Source: G963665925 sp963678925 (GTDB lineage Bacteria; Bacillota; Clostridia; Peptostreptococcales; Acidaminobacteraceae). Taken from it: a stretch of DNA of 64,000 nucleotides. The translations under genes were made by a program, and so were the position numbers. This document shows positions 8,617-20,969 of the stretch, piece after piece. Positions within the stretch are counted from its first letter, which is position 1. The number at the start of each line of letters is the position of its first letter. Where the stretch lies: the NCBI GenBank assembly GCA_963678925.1, contig OY787533.1, forward strand, positions 2,170,001-2,234,000, read 5' to 3'. The notes under the pieces were generated by a model. The model did not search any database and was not told the DNA's origin. It saw only the letters and a list, made by a program, of their open reading frames with translations.

Positions 8617-9393
8617 ATGTTATTAGCATTTGACGTTGGAAACTCCAATATCGTGCTTGGGCTTTACAAATCCGGTAAACTCATTACGCATTGGCGAATG
8701 TCAACAGACAAGAGCAAGTCTGCCGATGAACTCGGAATTTTTGTAAACCAGTTGTTCTTATATGAAGGCTTGAATCCAAAAGATGTTCAGGATATCATAA
8801 TTTCTTCGGTAGTGCCGACAATTATGTACTCTCTGCAGCACATGGCGATCAAGTACTTCGATAAAGAAGCTATTGTAGTGGGCCCGGGAATCAAAACCGG
8901 CATGAACATCAAGTATGACAACCCGCGACAAGTGGGTGCGGACAGAATCGTCAACGCGGTTTCTGCAGTCAAGAAATATGGCGGCCCGCTGATTGTTGTC
9001 GATTTCGGAACGGCAACGACATTCTGCGCTATTTCAGAAAAAAGCGAGTATCTGGGTGGTGCTATTACACCAGGTATCAAAATATCAAGTGATGCACTCT
9101 TTCAAAGAGCTGCAAAGCTGACACGTGTTGAGCTGGTAAAGCCAGACAATGTGATTTGCAAGAACACGACGCAGAGCATCCAGTCCGGTGTTATCTTCGG
9201 ATATGTGGGTTCAGTCGATTATATAGTCGATCGTATGAAGGAAGAGCTTGGTGCAGACAAGGACCCTAAAGTTGTCGCAACAGGTGGTCTTGCCGGACTA
9301 ATTTCAACAGAGTCAAGAACAATTGATGTTGTAGACAAGTTCCTGACACTGGATGGTCTGAATACGATATACGAAATGAATAAAAAGTCATAA
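8617..9393 (+). CDS. coaX: Type III pantothenate kinase
   Basis: A 258-aa ASKHA-fold kinase that makes 4'-phosphopantothenate, the first step of coenzyme A synthesis. Type III hallmarks are DVGNSNIVLG at the N-terminus, GADRIVNAV in the middle and DFGTATTF. Start ATG 8617 has an AAGGAGAAGG site. It follows birA and precedes dusB. Type III enzymes are not feedback-inhibited by CoA, which would suit a metabolism that moves many acyl-CoA intermediates. Confidence 0.96.
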   Translation: MLLAFDVGNSNIVLGLYKSGKLITHWRMSTDKSKSADELGIFVNQLFLYEGLNPKDVQDIIISSVVPTIMYSLQHMAIKYFDKEAIVVGPGIKTGMNIKYDNPRQVGADRIVNAVSAVKKYGGPLIVVDFGTATTFCAISEKSEYLGGAITPGIKISSDALFQRAAKLTRVELVKPDNVICKNTTQSIQSGVIFGYVGSVDYIVDRMKEELGADKDPKVVATGGLAGLISTESRTIDVVDKFLTLDGLNTIYEMNKKS

Positions 9394-9421
9394 GAGCCAG
9401 ATTATCTGGTTCTTTGTTTTT
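9393..9421 (+). terminator. Terminator after coaX
   Basis: AGAGCCAG at 9393-9400 pairs with CTGGTTCT at 9406-9413 around ATTAT, followed by a T-rich tail. The hairpin starts inside the coaX stop codon. Confidence 0.65.
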
Positions 9422-9459
9422 AATGTGGAATAAATCCAGGAAAAAGGCGTGTAAGTATT

Positions 9460-10416
9460 ATGAAGATAGGAAATGTAGAGCTTTCCAGTCCGGTTATCCT
9501 AGGGCCAATGGCTGGTGTGACGGACTTGCCATATAGACTGATATGTAAGAAGTATGGTGTAGGACTTCTTGTCACAGAGATGGTCAGCTGCAAAGCCCTC
9601 TATTATAAAGACAAGAAATCCGAGAGACTTATGGAAATCAGGGAAGAAGAGCGCCCTGTCGCACTTCAGATATTTGGTTCCGATCCGCAGATCATGGCAG
9701 CGGTGGTCTCGCAGATAAATGATCATAATCATGATATCATTGATATCAATATGGGCTGTCCAGCGCCGAAAATCGTCAACAACGGAGATGGGTCTGCACT
9801 CATGAAGACGCCAGATCTTTCGGAGGAAATCGTCCGGGCGGTGGTTGCGGCGTCTAAAAAGCCGGTTACAGTGAAAATCAGAAAAGGCTGGGACGCTGAT
9901 TCTGTAAACGCAGTGGATATTGCAAAGCGCGCTGAAGCAGCAGGTGCAGCAGCTATAGCAGTGCATGGGCGTACGCGGGACCAGCTTTATATGGGCAAGG
10001 CGGACTGGTCTATCATAAAGGCAGTCAAGGAAGCCGTCTCTGTTCCTGTAATCGGGAATGGCGATATATTCTCGATTGAAGATGCTGTGCGCATGAAAGA
10101 CGAGACGAACTGCGATGGGCTTATGATTGCACGAGGGGCACAGGGAAATCCTTGGATACTGCGCCAAGTGTCACATTACCTGAAAACAGGTGAGAAATTG
10201 CCAGATCCTACACCGGAAGAGAAAGTACATGAAGCGCTCAGACATTTTGAACGCCTTGTAGAATACAAGGGTGAGCATATTGGTGTTCTTGAGATGCGAA
10301 AACATGCGGCATGGTATCTTAAAGGAATTCGCGGAGGCGCCACAATACGGAACGAAATCAACAAGTCGACGTGTCCGGAAGACCTTCGGGCTAACCTCAG
10401 AAAGATCCTGGAGTAA
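9460..10416 (+). CDS. dusB: tRNA-dihydrouridine synthase (DusB family)
   Basis: A 318-aa flavin TIM barrel that reduces uridines in tRNA. PMAGVTDLPYR opens the FMN site, NMGCPAPK carries the catalytic Cys, and VKIRKGW plus GNGDI continue the FMN-binding pattern. A helical C-terminal tRNA-binding region follows. Length is normal. It ends with its own terminator before the rRNA operon. Confidence 0.93.
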   Translation: MKIGNVELSSPVILGPMAGVTDLPYRLICKKYGVGLLVTEMVSCKALYYKDKKSERLMEIREEERPVALQIFGSDPQIMAAVVSQINDHNHDIIDINMGCPAPKIVNNGDGSALMKTPDLSEEIVRAVVAASKKPVTVKIRKGWDADSVNAVDIAKRAEAAGAAAIAVHGRTRDQLYMGKADWSIIKAVKEAVSVPVIGNGDIFSIEDAVRMKDETNCDGLMIARGAQGNPWILRQVSHYLKTGEKLPDPTPEEKVHEALRHFERLVEYKGEHIGVLEMRKHAAWYLKGIRGGATIRNEINKSTCPEDLRANLRKILE

Positions 10417-10460
10417 GTTGGATTGCGTCACTATGCTTGCACTAGAAAACTATGCTATTT

Positions 10461-10496
10461 AAAGAAGAGACTGGTTCTTGCCAGTCTCTTCTTTTT
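10461..10496 (+). terminator. Rho-independent terminator after dusB
   Basis: A 14-nt arm AAAGAAGAGACTGG at 10461-10474 pairs perfectly with 10481-10494 around TTCTTG. The 3' arm is itself T-rich, and the T run ends at about 10496. Confidence 0.88.
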
Positions 10497-10591
10497 ACAT
10501 TCTTTCTATATAAAAGAAGTGCTGTTATACACCTATAAAAGAGCGTATAGCTAACAGAATAGACTGAATATTACTTCTTTGACAAAATGGG

Positions 10592-10620
10592 TTGACTCTT
10601 ACTTGTGAGGATGCTATTAT
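10592..10620 (+). promoter_or_regulatory. rRNA operon promoter P1
   Basis: TTGACT at 10592-10597 and TATTAT at 10615-10620, 17-bp spacing. It is the upstream member of two tandem promoters ahead of the 16S gene. The 10497-10972 stretch contains no gene. Confidence 0.75.
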
Positions 10621-10737
10621 AGTCAAGTACCGTGCGAGAGCGAAAGGCTTTAAAAGTTCTGCAAGCATTGAAAACACAAGTGTTCGGAGGTTTTCTAAAG
10701 AATGAAAAAACTTCTGAAAAAATGTTTAAAATAATGC

Positions 10738-10767
10738 TTGACAGAGAATAATAAAGAATGGTATGAT
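10738..10767 (+). promoter_or_regulatory. rRNA operon promoter P2
   Basis: TTGACA at 10738-10743 and TATGAT at 10762-10767, 18-bp spacing, about 200 bp before the 16S gene. The leader then contains a CTTTGAAAATTAAACAG stretch near 10829-10845, of the kind found around rRNA processing and antitermination sites in Firmicutes. Confidence 0.75.
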
Positions 10768-10972
10768 ATACAAGTCGCCGGTTGGTGACACAAACCAAAT
10801 TTAACATTAACTTGTTGAGTTTCCGGTCTTTGAAAATTAAACAGTATAGAATTAACACGTTCAATTCTTTTACCGCATCAAGACAAGGTCTAGATGCACC
10901 AAAGATTCGTAACGGATGATAATGATTAATTAGTCAGATTCATCTGAGCAATCAAAAACTATTGAAACATTT

Positions 10973-12513
<1,541 letters not shown>

Positions 12514-12571
12514 CGTACTCTATACTGTTTAATTTTGAGAGACCGAAAGGTTTTTCAAACAACTAAAAAGT

Positions 12572-12648
<77 letters not shown>

Positions 12649-12843
12649 CTTATTAGTATTGCACCTTGAAAACTGCATATGAATTAGAAGACGAAAACGT
12701 ATCAAACCAAAAATGAAGTTTAACTAAGTTTTAGGGAAGATACAGTTTCACTGAGGTAAACAAACTCAAACTCGAATTATAAATACTCATTGATTAATAA
12801 TCAGAGAACAGTTTATCAAAGTAATTTAGGTTACTTTTAAATT

Positions 12844-15758
<2,915 letters not shown>

Positions 15759-15841
15759 TAAGAATTTGGGTCAAAACCAAAGTGAAACATACGTCTTTTA
15801 AGATCATGTGCAGTTTTGAAGGAGCAATTCTTCATAAGAAA

Positions 15842-15957
15842 TCCGGTGACGATGGCGAAGAGGTCACACCTGTTCCCATTCCGAACACAGCAGTTAAGCT
15901 CTTCTGCGCCGATGGTACTTGGGGGGAAGCCCCCTGGGAGAGTAGGTCGTCGCCGGT
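15842..15957 (+). rRNA. rrf: 5S ribosomal RNA
   Basis: About 116 nt. TCCGGTGACGATGGCGA at the 5' side pairs with GTCGTCGCCGG at the 3' side. The central CCCATTCCGAACACAG loop and the GTAGGTC near the end are typical of bacterial 5S RNA. Confidence 0.95.
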
Positions 15958-15974
15958 TTCTTAAAAATTAATAC

Positions 15975-16059
15975 GCGGGTGTGGCGGAATTGGCAGACGC
16001 GCCAGATTTAGGTTCTGGTGTCAATAGACGTGGGGGTTCAAGTCCCTCCACCCGCACCA
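15975..16059 (+). tRNA. tRNA-Leu (TAG)
   Basis: 85 nt with a long variable arm (class II) and encoded CCA. The acceptor GCGGGTG pairs with CACCCGC. The anticodon stem CCAGA/TCTGG encloses loop TTTAGGT, giving anticodon TAG. It lies 17 bp after 5S and is probably cotranscribed with the rRNA operon. Confidence 0.95.
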
Positions 16060-16065
16060 CAAATT

Positions 16066-16092
16066 AAAGTCTAGATGATTCTAGACTTTTTT
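16066..16092 (+). terminator. Terminator of the rRNA operon
   Basis: AAAGTCTAG at 16066-16074 pairs with CTAGACTTT at 16081-16089 around ATGATT, followed by more T. It starts seven bases after the tRNA-Leu CCA end. Confidence 0.85.
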
Positions 16093-16118
16093 ACTTTGCG
16101 AAAAAGACAAAGCAATGC

Positions 16119-16182
16119 ACACATATAAAGACAATAGCCCAATTGTGCTCGCACAAGATTGGGTTATTGTCTTTATATGTGT
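16119..16182. repeat. Long near-perfect hairpin (25-bp arms)
   Basis: The arm at 16119-16143 (from ACACATATAAAGAC) is the reverse complement of 16158-16182 except for one G-T position. The loop itself contains TGTGC-TC-GCACA, so the fold continues almost to the centre. It sits between the rRNA terminator and a set of tandem repeats, with no gene inside. It could be a second, bidirectional transcription stop or a mobile-element remnant; the function is unknown. Confidence 0.85.
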
Positions 16183-16195
16183 ATATGGCGCGGCT

Positions 16196-16342
16196 AGCGA
16201 CATGAGCAGCCGAAGACTGCTCTGGCATTGCTGATTTATCAATACAAGGATAAGTTTCCAGCGACATGAGTAGTCGAAGACTGCTCTGGCATTGCTGATT
16301 TATTAATACAAGGATAAGTTTCTAGCGACATGAGCAGTCGAA
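16196..16342. repeat. 64-bp direct tandem repeat, about 2.3 copies
   Basis: AGCGACATGAG recurs at 16196, 16260 and 16324, exactly 64 bp apart. The first two units are nearly identical over their full length; the third keeps only about 19 bases. Each full unit carries a small inverted repeat (GAGCAG or GAGTAG against CTGCTC around CGAAGA). No ORF or known repeat family is recognised. The repeats end about 115 bp before the thioredoxin-like gene. Confidence 0.85.
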
Positions 16343-16456
16343 ATTTTCGCTGTATGTGCACTCGAAAATGAAATGGGCATAGATTGTGCAATTCAGATTC
16401 TGTTACAATGGAACTAAGAATTCAACAGAATTGAGTAGTCATAAGGAGGATATACA

Positions 16457-16954
16457 TTGGTGACTATATTTGAACAAGGTTATGATTTTGAAAAGTTTAT
16501 GCACCTAAATGATGGGGAGTATGTGGATAAAGCCGAGGAATTTCTACAGTTATCCTCAGATGCGCTCACGGAAGAGTTGAAAAGTGCATTAGATAGCATT
16601 ACTGCGGCAAAGGTCCTTGTTTTTGCAGAAGTGTGGTGCCCGGACTGTGTCATTAATGTTGCGGCACTTGAGACGCTGGCGAAGCACAATCCAGCAATCT
16701 CTTATCGCATACTGCCGAGAGAAGGCTTTGAAGACGCGCTGAAATCTCTTACGCCAGACGGATCGACGCGGATTCCAACCTTTATTTCCATGGATGCTGA
16801 TGACAGCCCCAAGGGGTATTTTCTTGAGAAACCTAAGGCGGTAAAAAAGGTTGAAGAAGGAGACGATCAAGTCAAGCGCATTGTAGTCAAAAGGGACTAT
16901 CGCAATGGGAAATATCTTCTTGACGCCCTTGAAGAGCTTATGGAAATATTATAA
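16457..16954 (+). CDS. Thioredoxin-like protein with WCPDC motif
   Basis: A 165-aa protein with a thioredoxin fold. The active-site-like motif WCPDC (residues 55-59) follows a beta strand (KVLVFAEV), and the cis-Pro region is RIPTFISMD. The N-terminal 45 residues are extra helical sequence. The start is TTG 16457 or GTG 16460; AAGGAGG at 16443-16449 suits both. It probably acts in the cytoplasm, as no signal peptide is seen. The partner is unknown. It stands alone between the repeat locus and the ribonucleotide reductase. Confidence 0.85.
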   Translation: MVTIFEQGYDFEKFMHLNDGEYVDKAEEFLQLSSDALTEELKSALDSITAAKVLVFAEVWCPDCVINVAALETLAKHNPAISYRILPREGFEDALKSLTPDGSTRIPTFISMDADDSPKGYFLEKPKAVKKVEEGDDQVKRIVVKRDYRNGKYLLDALEELMEIL

Positions 16955-16982
16955 AAAGTACACAGAAGCTTAAACGAAAAAC

Positions 16983-17036
16983 AAACTGCCAAGTCGTTTC
17001 TTTGCGCAATTCAGGGAATGGTATGGCAGTTTTTTT
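16983..17036 (+). terminator. Possible terminator after the thioredoxin-like gene
   Basis: AAACTGCCA at 16983-16991 pairs with TGGCAGTTT at 17024-17032, followed by TTTT. The 32-nt loop is long, so the prediction is moderate. Confidence 0.55.
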
Positions 17037-17122
17037 ATGTAAGTTTATAAAGGAAGAACAAATTTCGTAATAAAGGGTAAAGAATTTGGGGTCCCAGAGA
17101 CCTCGAAAGGACAATTTTCACA

Positions 17123-17151
17123 TTGTTAATGTCTTCAATAAGTGCTACAAT
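17123..17151 (+). promoter_or_regulatory. nrdJ promoter
   Basis: TTGTTA at 17123-17128 and TACAAT at 17146-17151 with 17-bp spacing. The -10 overlaps NrdR box 1, so a bound NrdR would block RNA polymerase. Confidence 0.65.
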
Positions 17152-17160
17152 ATATTGTGT
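17145..17160 (+). promoter_or_regulatory. NrdR box 1
   Basis: CTACAATATATTGTGT matches 14 of 16 positions of the NrdR consensus as I know it (acaCwAtATaTwGtgt). It overlaps the nrdJ -10 element. Confidence 0.85.
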
Positions 17161-17186
17161 TCATGTGGTGCAGATTGATGCATCGA

Positions 17187-17202
17187 ATACAATATGTTGT
17201 GC
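17187..17202 (+). promoter_or_regulatory. NrdR box 2
   Basis: ATACAATATGTTGTGC matches about 13 of 16 NrdR consensus positions. It starts 42 bp after box 1, four helical turns, so both boxes face the same side of the DNA as expected for cooperative NrdR binding. Confidence 0.82.
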
Positions 17203-17275
17203 AATGTGTGTATAACGTGTGGATAACGTGTGGATAAGAAAGAATAAATTTTTATATAGAAGAGGTGGAAGGTAC

Positions 17276-19636
17276 ATGGTACAGGTCATTAAAAGAGACG
17301 GTCGCCTGACGGATTTCAACAAGGAAAAAATTCAAAGAGCGATTGAGATGGCAATGCGGGAAACTGAAACTGGTGTGGATACAGAGCTCAGCCAGTTGAT
17401 TTCTGATGAAATTCATAAGCTTGTAGATGAAAAGGACACGGTAGAAGTGGAAGAGCTTCAAGATATGGTGGAATTTTCGCTCATGGCAAGCCCAAGAAAA
17501 GACGTGGCAAAGCGTTATATTATTTATAGAAATGAACAGGATAAGACACGTACAACTAGAAAAGATAAAGACAGACTTCTAACAGACGATTTCATCAGTA
17601 AATATAAGCACGCAGATTCACCAATGACACAGCTTGGCAGCTTTGTTTACTATAGAACATACTCTCGCTTCCTTCCAGAGGAAAAGCGTCGTGAGTTCTG
17701 GTGGGAAACGGTAAGACGTGCTGTTGAATACAACTGTAGCCTCGTACCTACTTCAAGACAAGAAGCTGAAGAGCTGTATGATAACATCTTCAACCTCCGC
17801 CAATTCCTTTCAGGCCGTACTTTCTGGGTGGGTCAGACACCAGTTTCTGGACATTATCCAATGTCCAACTACAACTGTTCATTCCAGATTATTGACAGTT
17901 TTGATTCTTTCAGAGATATTTTCTACCTGCTGATGGTTGGCTCCGGTGTAGGCGTTCGTATCCTGAATGACGATGTGGAACAGATGCCTAAGGTAAGAGT
18001 CGATTATGAACTCATACATAAGGACTATACAGCAATCCCTAGATCTGAGCGAGAAGACAGCACGAGCATGGAGTTCTTCTACAATAATACAGTTAAAATC
18101 ACAGTTGGTGACAGTAAAGAAGGCTGGGTACAGTCACTGGATTATTTCTTCAAGCTTCTTTACAGCAATGAATACAGAAATATTAAGACAATCATCGTGG
18201 ACTATGACCATGTACGTCCTAAGGGTGAAAAGCTGAGAACATTTGGCGGTACAGCCTCTGGTCATGCGAGTCTTAAGAATATGTTTGAGAAAATCAGCCG
18301 TGTTGTTAAAAAGGCGGGCATGCGTGATGGCGCTCAGGATGAGCGAAAGCGCATCAAGCTTAAGCCTATTGATGCACTTGATGTTGCGAATATCATCGGT
18401 GAGAACGTTGTAGTTGGTGGTGTGAGACGTACAGCTGAAATCGTACTGGTCGATCAGGACGACAATGAAGCAATCGATGCCAAGACACATCTGTACAAGC
18501 AGGTGGATGGCAAGTGGGAAGTGAATAGAGAGCTTCTTCACCGTCAAATGTCCAACAACTCCATTTACTATAGAAGAAAGCCTACGCGTGAGCGTCTCCA
18601 CTGGCAGCTGGAGCGCATGCGCTATTCAGGCGAACCAGGTTGGGTTAATGCAGAAGCTGGCGAGAAGCGCAGACCAAACTTCAATGGTGTTAATCCATGT
18701 GGTGAAATCCTGCTGGATTCAAAAGGCCTGTGCAACCTGACGACAATCAATGTGTTTGCCTTTGTAAAACCGGATGGCACTCTGGACCAGGAAGGTCTAT
18801 TCAAGGCACAAAGACACTCTGCACGTGCGGGCTATAGAATGACTTGCGTTGAGCTGGAGCTGAACAACTGGGACAAGGTACAGCAAAGAGACAAACTCAT
18901 TGGTTGCTCCATGACTGGCTGGCAGGACCTTGTCAATGCAACGAAGATGACAAGAGACGAACAGGCAGCACTCCTTAGAAAGCTGCGCGCTGTTGCAAAT
19001 AATGAAGCAAAAGCATACGCCAACGAACTGGGTACAGCTGAGCCACTACTGGTTACAACTGTAAAACCGGAAGGAACGCTTTCGCAGCTTCCAACTGTAT
19101 CAAGCGGCGTGCACTACTCGCACTCACCTTACTATATTCGTCGTGTTAGAATATCGGCAGACGATCCGCTGGTAAGTGTTTGTGAGGAACTGGGCTATCC
19201 TGTATTTCCTGAAGTGGGTCAAGACATGGAAACGTGTTCTACTAAGGTAGTGGAATTCCCAGTTAAGGCTCCAGAGGGTACTACAAAGTATGATGTTTCT
19301 GCAATTGAGCAGCTTGAGAACTATAAGATGTTCATGGAGAATTATGTTGACCACAACTGCTCTATCACAGTTCACGTGCGTGAACACGAATGGGATGCGG
19401 TTGAAGAGTGGGTATGGAACAACTGGGATGATACAGTAGCCCTATCCTTCCTATCTCTTGATGACAACTTCTATGAGCTTCTGCCATATGAAGCAATCGA
19501 TGAGGCAGAGTACATCAAGAGAAAGCAGGAGATGCAGGCATTTAGACCATCCCTGATTTCAAAGTACGAAAAAGAAGAGACTGAGTTTGATATCGGAACA
19601 GACGGCTGCGAATCAGGTGCTTGTCCGGTTAGATAG
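17276..19636 (+). CDS. nrdJ: Adenosylcobalamin-dependent (class II) ribonucleoside-triphosphate reductase
   Basis: A 786-aa protein. An N-terminal ATP-cone (VIKRDGRLTDFNKEKI, about residues 3-90) precedes a monomeric RTPR-type barrel. Key cysteines are visible: C201 in SNYNCSF, radical-site C475 in NPCGE, C486 in LCNL (11 apart, like C408/C419 of the Lactobacillus enzyme) and the tail pair C778/C783 in CESGAC. It makes dNTPs using B12 and works with or without oxygen. Start ATG 17276 has an AGAGGTGGAAGG site; the in-frame GTG at 17219 lacks one. Confidence 0.95.
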   Translation: MVQVIKRDGRLTDFNKEKIQRAIEMAMRETETGVDTELSQLISDEIHKLVDEKDTVEVEELQDMVEFSLMASPRKDVAKRYIIYRNEQDKTRTTRKDKDRLLTDDFISKYKHADSPMTQLGSFVYYRTYSRFLPEEKRREFWWETVRRAVEYNCSLVPTSRQEAEELYDNIFNLRQFLSGRTFWVGQTPVSGHYPMSNYNCSFQIIDSFDSFRDIFYLLMVGSGVGVRILNDDVEQMPKVRVDYELIHKDYTAIPRSEREDSTSMEFFYNNTVKITVGDSKEGWVQSLDYFFKLLYSNEYRNIKTIIVDYDHVRPKGEKLRTFGGTASGHASLKNMFEKISRVVKKAGMRDGAQDERKRIKLKPIDALDVANIIGENVVVGGVRRTAEIVLVDQDDNEAIDAKTHLYKQVDGKWEVNRELLHRQMSNNSIYYRRKPTRERLHWQLERMRYSGEPGWVNAEAGEKRRPNFNGVNPCGEILLDSKGLCNLTTINVFAFVKPDGTLDQEGLFKAQRHSARAGYRMTCVELELNNWDKVQQRDKLIGCSMTGWQDLVNATKMTRDEQAALLRKLRAVANNEAKAYANELGTAEPLLVTTVKPEGTLSQLPTVSSGVHYSHSPYYIRRVRISADDPLVSVCEELGYPVFPEVGQDMETCSTKVVEFPVKAPEGTTKYDVSAIEQLENYKMFMENYVDHNCSITVHVREHEWDAVEEWVWNNWDDTVALSFLSLDDNFYELLPYEAIDEAEYIKRKQEMQAFRPSLISKYEKEETEFDIGTDGCESGACPVR

Positions 19637-19662
19637 TCAACTTCATAATGAATGGATCATTT

Positions 19663-19702
19663 GGCACACAGAGGACCTAGAGGGTCTGCTGTGTGCCTTT
19701 TT
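19663..19702 (+). terminator. Terminator after nrdJ
   Basis: GGCACACAG at 19663-19671 pairs with CTGTGTGCC at 19689-19697, followed by a TTTTT run. Inner bases AGGACC/GGGTCT can extend the stem. Confidence 0.85.
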
Positions 19703-19741
19703 ACGTTTTAGAGACAATGTCCGGATTTGCAGAGACTTTCA

Positions 19742-19770
19742 TTGACATTTAAAGAGAATTCGGATATGCT
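19742..19770 (+). promoter_or_regulatory. Promoter of the GGDEF gene
   Basis: TTGACA at 19742-19747 and TATGCT at 19765-19770 with exactly 17-bp spacing. Transcription would begin near 19777, inside the Fur-type box. Confidence 0.75.
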
Positions 19771-19775
19771 ATTAA

Positions 19776-19790
19776 TGATAATGATTCTCA
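19776..19790 (+). promoter_or_regulatory. Fur-type box over the transcription start
   Basis: TGATAATGATTCTCA matches 14 of 15 positions of the 7-1-7 Fur consensus TGATAAT-N-ATTATCA. It lies immediately downstream of the -10 at the expected start point, a classic repressor position. Iron control of the downstream diguanylate cyclase is inferred. Confidence 0.7.
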
Positions 19791-19808
19791 ATTAAGTGGA
19801 GGTGTAAA

Positions 19809-20897
19809 GTGACAGCGCTCGCTACAAATGAAAGCAGGCTCATCGAAGAAATGTATATAGCACTTCATCTGGTACTCCTTCTGGTAGTGCTGAATGTAGC
19901 GTTTCCTATGTTCAGCATGAATGGACTTTCGATGATGAGCATATTTGCGACCTTGTATATGATACACGTAGTTGTCAGAATAGGACTTTACGTGCAAAAA
20001 AACATATTCAAAGGGGATGCATCGGCGTGCCCCGGGCGGCTCGTAACAGTACTGGATGGTGTATTTCTGTCATTCATCACCTATTTGGGGTGGCAGGCAG
20101 GACATAATCTTTTTTCCGTGTTCTATATTTATGTTCTGATACAAGGCATAAGGTATCAGGGGAGAAAACCTTGGATTTTTGCCCTGTATCCTGCATTCTA
20201 TTACATAACCTATGTACTCATAGAACAGAAGACGACTTTATTTACCCTAGAACATATGATCAATGTGGGCATGCTCTTTATGATTACATGGTTTATTGAA
20301 ATTCCATTCCATCAAATACAGCAGCTCCACCGTGAGAAATCATATTATTATGATTCGCTGCAGGAAAAGAATGAAGAGCTGAGACGCATGGCGACAACCG
20401 ATTACCTGACTGCGCTCAATAACCATCAGACCTTCTATACGTATTTTGATGAATTGAAATTTCATGCCATCAGGAACAATTATCCTGTGAGTCTGACCCT
20501 TATAGATATTGATAACTTCAAGAAAATTAACGATACCTATGGTCATCTGATTGGGGATAAGATTCTGAAAGAACTCGCAGAGCTGATTCGCGCCAGCATA
20601 CGGAGTACAGATTTTGCAGCCCGTTATGGTGGAGAGGAGTTCGCCTTGATTTTCCCCCATACAGATGTAAAAAATGCCATTGCAATTTCTGAGAAAATCA
20701 GAAAGCGTGTGGAGAACCATCCCTTTGAAGCGGCGGACGAGACCATACACGTAACCGTAAGTATGGGAACCGATACCTTTAAGCCTGACATTACCTACGC
20801 GAGTTTGTACGACTTTATCAACAGCGTGGATAAGCTTCTCTACAAGGCTAAGCATAACGGTAAGAATCAGGTACAGCATCTCGGAAAAGTTGTCTAA
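19809..20897 (+). CDS. Membrane-bound GGDEF diguanylate cyclase
   Basis: A 362-aa protein. The N-terminal half has about five or six membrane spans (roughly residues 15-175), with no recognised extracytoplasmic sensor. A short coiled segment (SLQEKNEELRRM) links to the GGDEF domain from about residue 195. The active site RYGGEEF is intact, and RSTD five residues before it matches the inhibitory I-site RxxD, so product-inhibited c-di-GMP synthesis is expected. GTG start, with GTGGAGGTG upstream. It is a single gene under the promoter with the Fur-type box. Confidence 0.9.
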   Translation: MTALATNESRLIEEMYIALHLVLLLVVLNVAFPMFSMNGLSMMSIFATLYMIHVVVRIGLYVQKNIFKGDASACPGRLVTVLDGVFLSFITYLGWQAGHNLFSVFYIYVLIQGIRYQGRKPWIFALYPAFYYITYVLIEQKTTLFTLEHMINVGMLFMITWFIEIPFHQIQQLHREKSYYYDSLQEKNEELRRMATTDYLTALNNHQTFYTYFDELKFHAIRNNYPVSLTLIDIDNFKKINDTYGHLIGDKILKELAELIRASIRSTDFAARYGGEEFALIFPHTDVKNAIAISEKIRKRVENHPFEAADETIHVTVSMGTDTFKPDITYASLYDFINSVDKLLYKAKHNGKNQVQHLGKVV

Positions 20898-20969
20898 ATA
20901 TTAAGCGTTCTTCATACATCAAAAATCAAAAAATGGTACAATGGTCTTAGAAATTCTTTGGGAGGCGAA

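Noticed and set aside
16119..16342. CRISPR array at the tandem repeats.
   Set aside because: The 64-bp units are contiguous with no unique spacers, only about 2.3 copies exist, and no cas gene is near.
17219..17275. Upstream in-frame GTG (17219) as the nrdJ start.
   Set aside because: It has no ribosome site, and ATG 17276 directly precedes the conserved ATP-cone with a good AGAGGTGGAAGG site.
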